Shown: in pieces, positions 6,196 through 7,370 of the stretch
Position numbering within the stretch: position 1 is the first letter of the stretch
How the letters are laid out: each line of letters opens with the position of its first letter
Assembly (NCBI GenBank): GCA_014860175.1
Contig: JACZKF010000214.1
Location: 1 to 7,370 of the forward strand
Origin: Desulfuromonadales bacterium
GTDB lineage: Bacteria > Desulfobacterota > Desulfuromonadia > Desulfuromonadales > JACZKF01
Direction: 5' to 3'
Length of the DNA stretch: 7,370 bases
Position numbers and translations under genes: made by a program
The notes under the pieces: generated by a model
What the model saw: only the letters and a program-made list of their open reading frames with translations
Told to the model about the DNA's origin: nothing
Database searches by the model: none

Positions 6196-6456
6196 TTATT
6201 CGGGGCCGTCCCCCCACAACGAAACCACGGCCAGCAAAAGCACCTGGGTCAGAGAAATCACGGCGAGGAGAAGGCGTCGGTAATCGAGAGAGAACTGAAC
6301 GGTATCGGTGTGCGGCGGCAGCCAGAGCGGGGCGTAGCGGATCAGCACCTCCCCCAGGGGAGAGCCGTCCAGAGGACCATGCCAGGGGACATAGAGGAGC
6401 GCCCCCAGCACCACCACCGCATAGGCGGCCACGACCCGTTGCAGATAGCGGTTCAT
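6196..6456 (-). CDS. Small two-helix membrane protein, function unknown
   Basis: The ATG at 6456 is preceded by a strong purine-rich ribosome site, GGGAGGGG, three bases away, and gives 86 residues. A longer in-frame opening exists upstream but overlaps the neighbouring gene and lacks this site. Residues about 8-25 and 61-81 form membrane helices. Between them is an extracytoplasmic-type loop with WHGPLDGSPLGEVLIRYAPLW, and an LDYRR segment just before helix 2. The YAPLW...LDYRRLLL pattern recalls small conserved membrane proteins of unknown function seen in many proteobacteria, a resemblance from memory only. It lies between the partial upstream gene and the MFS transporter, all on one strand. 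Whether it assists the transporter is unknown. Confidence 0.8.
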   Translation of the reverse strand: MNRYLQRVVAAYAVVVLGALLYVPWHGPLDGSPLGEVLIRYAPLWLPPHTDTVQFSLDYRRLLLAVISLTQVLLLAVVSLWGDGPE

Positions 6457-6511
6457 CGACCCCTCCCGGTGGACCGAGCCCGAATGCGGACAGCAGATAC
6501 TTCCTCTGATC

Positions 6512-6540
6512 TGAATAGCAGACGCCGGCAGCGCTGGCAA
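6512..6540 (-). promoter_or_regulatory. Weak candidate promoter upstream of the small membrane protein
   Basis: On the minus strand TTGCCA (6540-6535, 5 of 6 to consensus) is followed after 17 bases by TATTCA (6517-6512, only 3 of 6). The predicted start near 6505 would give a leader of about 50 bases. The gene may equally be transcribed from upstream of the preceding frame. Confidence 0.25.
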
Positions 6541-6551
6541 CCCGGGCGCAG

Positions 6552-7370
6552 CTAAGCTCCGCCACCCAGCAGACGGCAGGCGATTTCCCGACGTACCCGC
6601 AGGGGAATTTCGACATGCAGACAGCACAGCCCCGGGTGCAGGCGACGGGCCTGCAGGCGCTGCAGAGCGTTGCCGCCGGCCCCGGGGAGCCAGCGGACCG
6701 CCTCGCCGGGGAGCCAACTGCGCTCTTCCCCCTCCAGCAGACTTTTCACCTCGGCGCGCGGGTCGAGGCGACGGCCCGCCAGGGAACCGTCCGGCTGCAG
6801 CCGCAAATGGTAGCCCCGGTGGGCTGCGGTGCAAAACTGGACCACGATTTCCCCAAAATCGGCCAGCAGCGCCAATCCCCGTCGCAATCGGGGGTGTGGC
6901 AGCAGGCGCAGACAGTCCAAAGCTTCGTCGGCCCGACCCAACTCCGCCGGCTGCGGATAGGGGGGAAAACCCCCCAGGCCGACCACCAGCCGCCGGTCTT
7001 CGGGGTGCGTCCCGACGCAGCCGTGCAGGTCGATGATCAGCCTCGGGGCGGGGTTGCCGAGTTCGGCGAGATAACGAGGGAGATTTTCTTCGAGCTTATA
7101 GCAATGGGGATGGCCGGTGGCGTCGGCATAGGGGTAGATGGCATCGATGCTGGAAGGGTTGAGCGGCACTCCCCAGTCGCGCAGCCGCCGCAGGTTTTCG
7201 TCGGTCAACGGCTCGCGGCCGGAGAACCCGAGGTTCACCACCGCCGAGCCGGCACGGCCGGTCTGCAGAAGAAACAGGGTCACTTCCAAGGTGTGGGGGT
7301 CGTAGGGGGCGTGGGTGGCGGTCAGCAGCGGCAACCGCCCCCCCCCTTGGCGACCCCGCAGCAGCAGCAC
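6552..7370 (-). CDS. Unrecognised protein, possible metallohydrolase, N-terminus outside the window
   Basis: The frame is open from the window edge to a TAG at 6554-6552, giving 272 residues; a GTG happens to fall at the edge, so the true start is undetermined. Visible features are THAPYDPHTLEV (19-30 of the visible part) with His20, Asp24, His26 and Glu29; LIIDLHGCVGTHPEDRR (111-127) with Asp114 and His116; CTAAHRGYHLR (180-190) with two His; and LHVEIPLRVR (251-260) near the end. An early His/Asp cluster, a central DLHG and a late VEI strand recall the zinc-dependent N-formylglutamate amidohydrolase or zinc-carboxypeptidase-like folds, but the match is weak and other assignments are possible. 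There is no membrane segment or signal peptide in the visible part. A nine-G run in the coding strand (7338-7346) encodes consecutive glycines near the visible start. It is the first gene of a likely operon with the small membrane protein and MFS pump. Confidence 0.82.
   Translation of the reverse strand: MLLLRGRQGGGRLPLLTATHAPYDPHTLEVTLFLLQTGRAGSAVVNLGFSGREPLTDENLRRLRDWGVPLNPSSIDAIYPYADATGHPHCYKLEENLPRYLAELGNPAPRLIIDLHGCVGTHPEDRRLVVGLGGFPPYPQPAELGRADEALDCLRLLPHPRLRRGLALLADFGEIVVQFCTAAHRGYHLRLQPDGSLAGRRLDPRAEVKSLLEGEERSWLPGEAVRWLPGAGGNALQRLQARRLHPGLCCLHVEIPLRVRREIACRLLGGGA

Overview
This 7.4 kb window is high-GC bacterial chromosome. The gene styles suggest a deltaproteobacterial/Desulfuromonadia-like organism: a MnmH-type selenouridine synthase, a soluble PAS-PAS histidine kinase, a YeeE/YedE sulfur importer next to a TusA-like protein, and a possible sigma-54 promoter. 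The lineage is inference from gene style; no marker gene was searched. There is no sign of a mobile element, CRISPR array or phage.

Layout, left to right. (1) Positions 1-405, minus strand: N-terminal part of mnmH (selU), with a convincing sigma-70 promoter. (2) Divergent from it, 511-673: a complete initiator tRNA unit consisting of a TTGACA-N17-TATTGT promoter, tRNA-fMet(CAU) with encoded CCA, and a 12-bp hairpin terminator. (3) 752-1213, plus strand: a small exported protein that looks like an outer-membrane beta-barrel of unknown function. (4) 4350 down to 1235, minus strand: a compact three-gene operon of a YeeE/YedE-type thiosulfate/sulfur transporter, a TusA-like sulfur carrier and a cytoplasmic PAS-PAS histidine kinase. 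A sigma-54-like -24/-12 element lies just upstream. (5) 4351-4788: a 438-bp gene-free gap holding that promoter candidate, a minus-strand terminator and a run of stem-loops that may be a structured 3' UTR or small RNA. (6) 7370 down to 4789, minus strand: an incomplete unknown protein (possible metallohydrolase), an 86-residue two-helix membrane protein, and a 14-helix MFS drug/proton antiporter closely resembling Tet(K)/Tet(L).

The most coherent system is the yedE-tusA-kinase operon. Import of a sulfane-sulfur compound by the channel, hand-over to the carrier, and sensing by a kinase whose first PAS domain carries four clustered cysteines would form a sulfur uptake-and-sensing module. The transporter/carrier pairing is established for YeeE/YeeD-type systems; the coupling to a kinase and the sensing role are inference. 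No response regulator is in the window.
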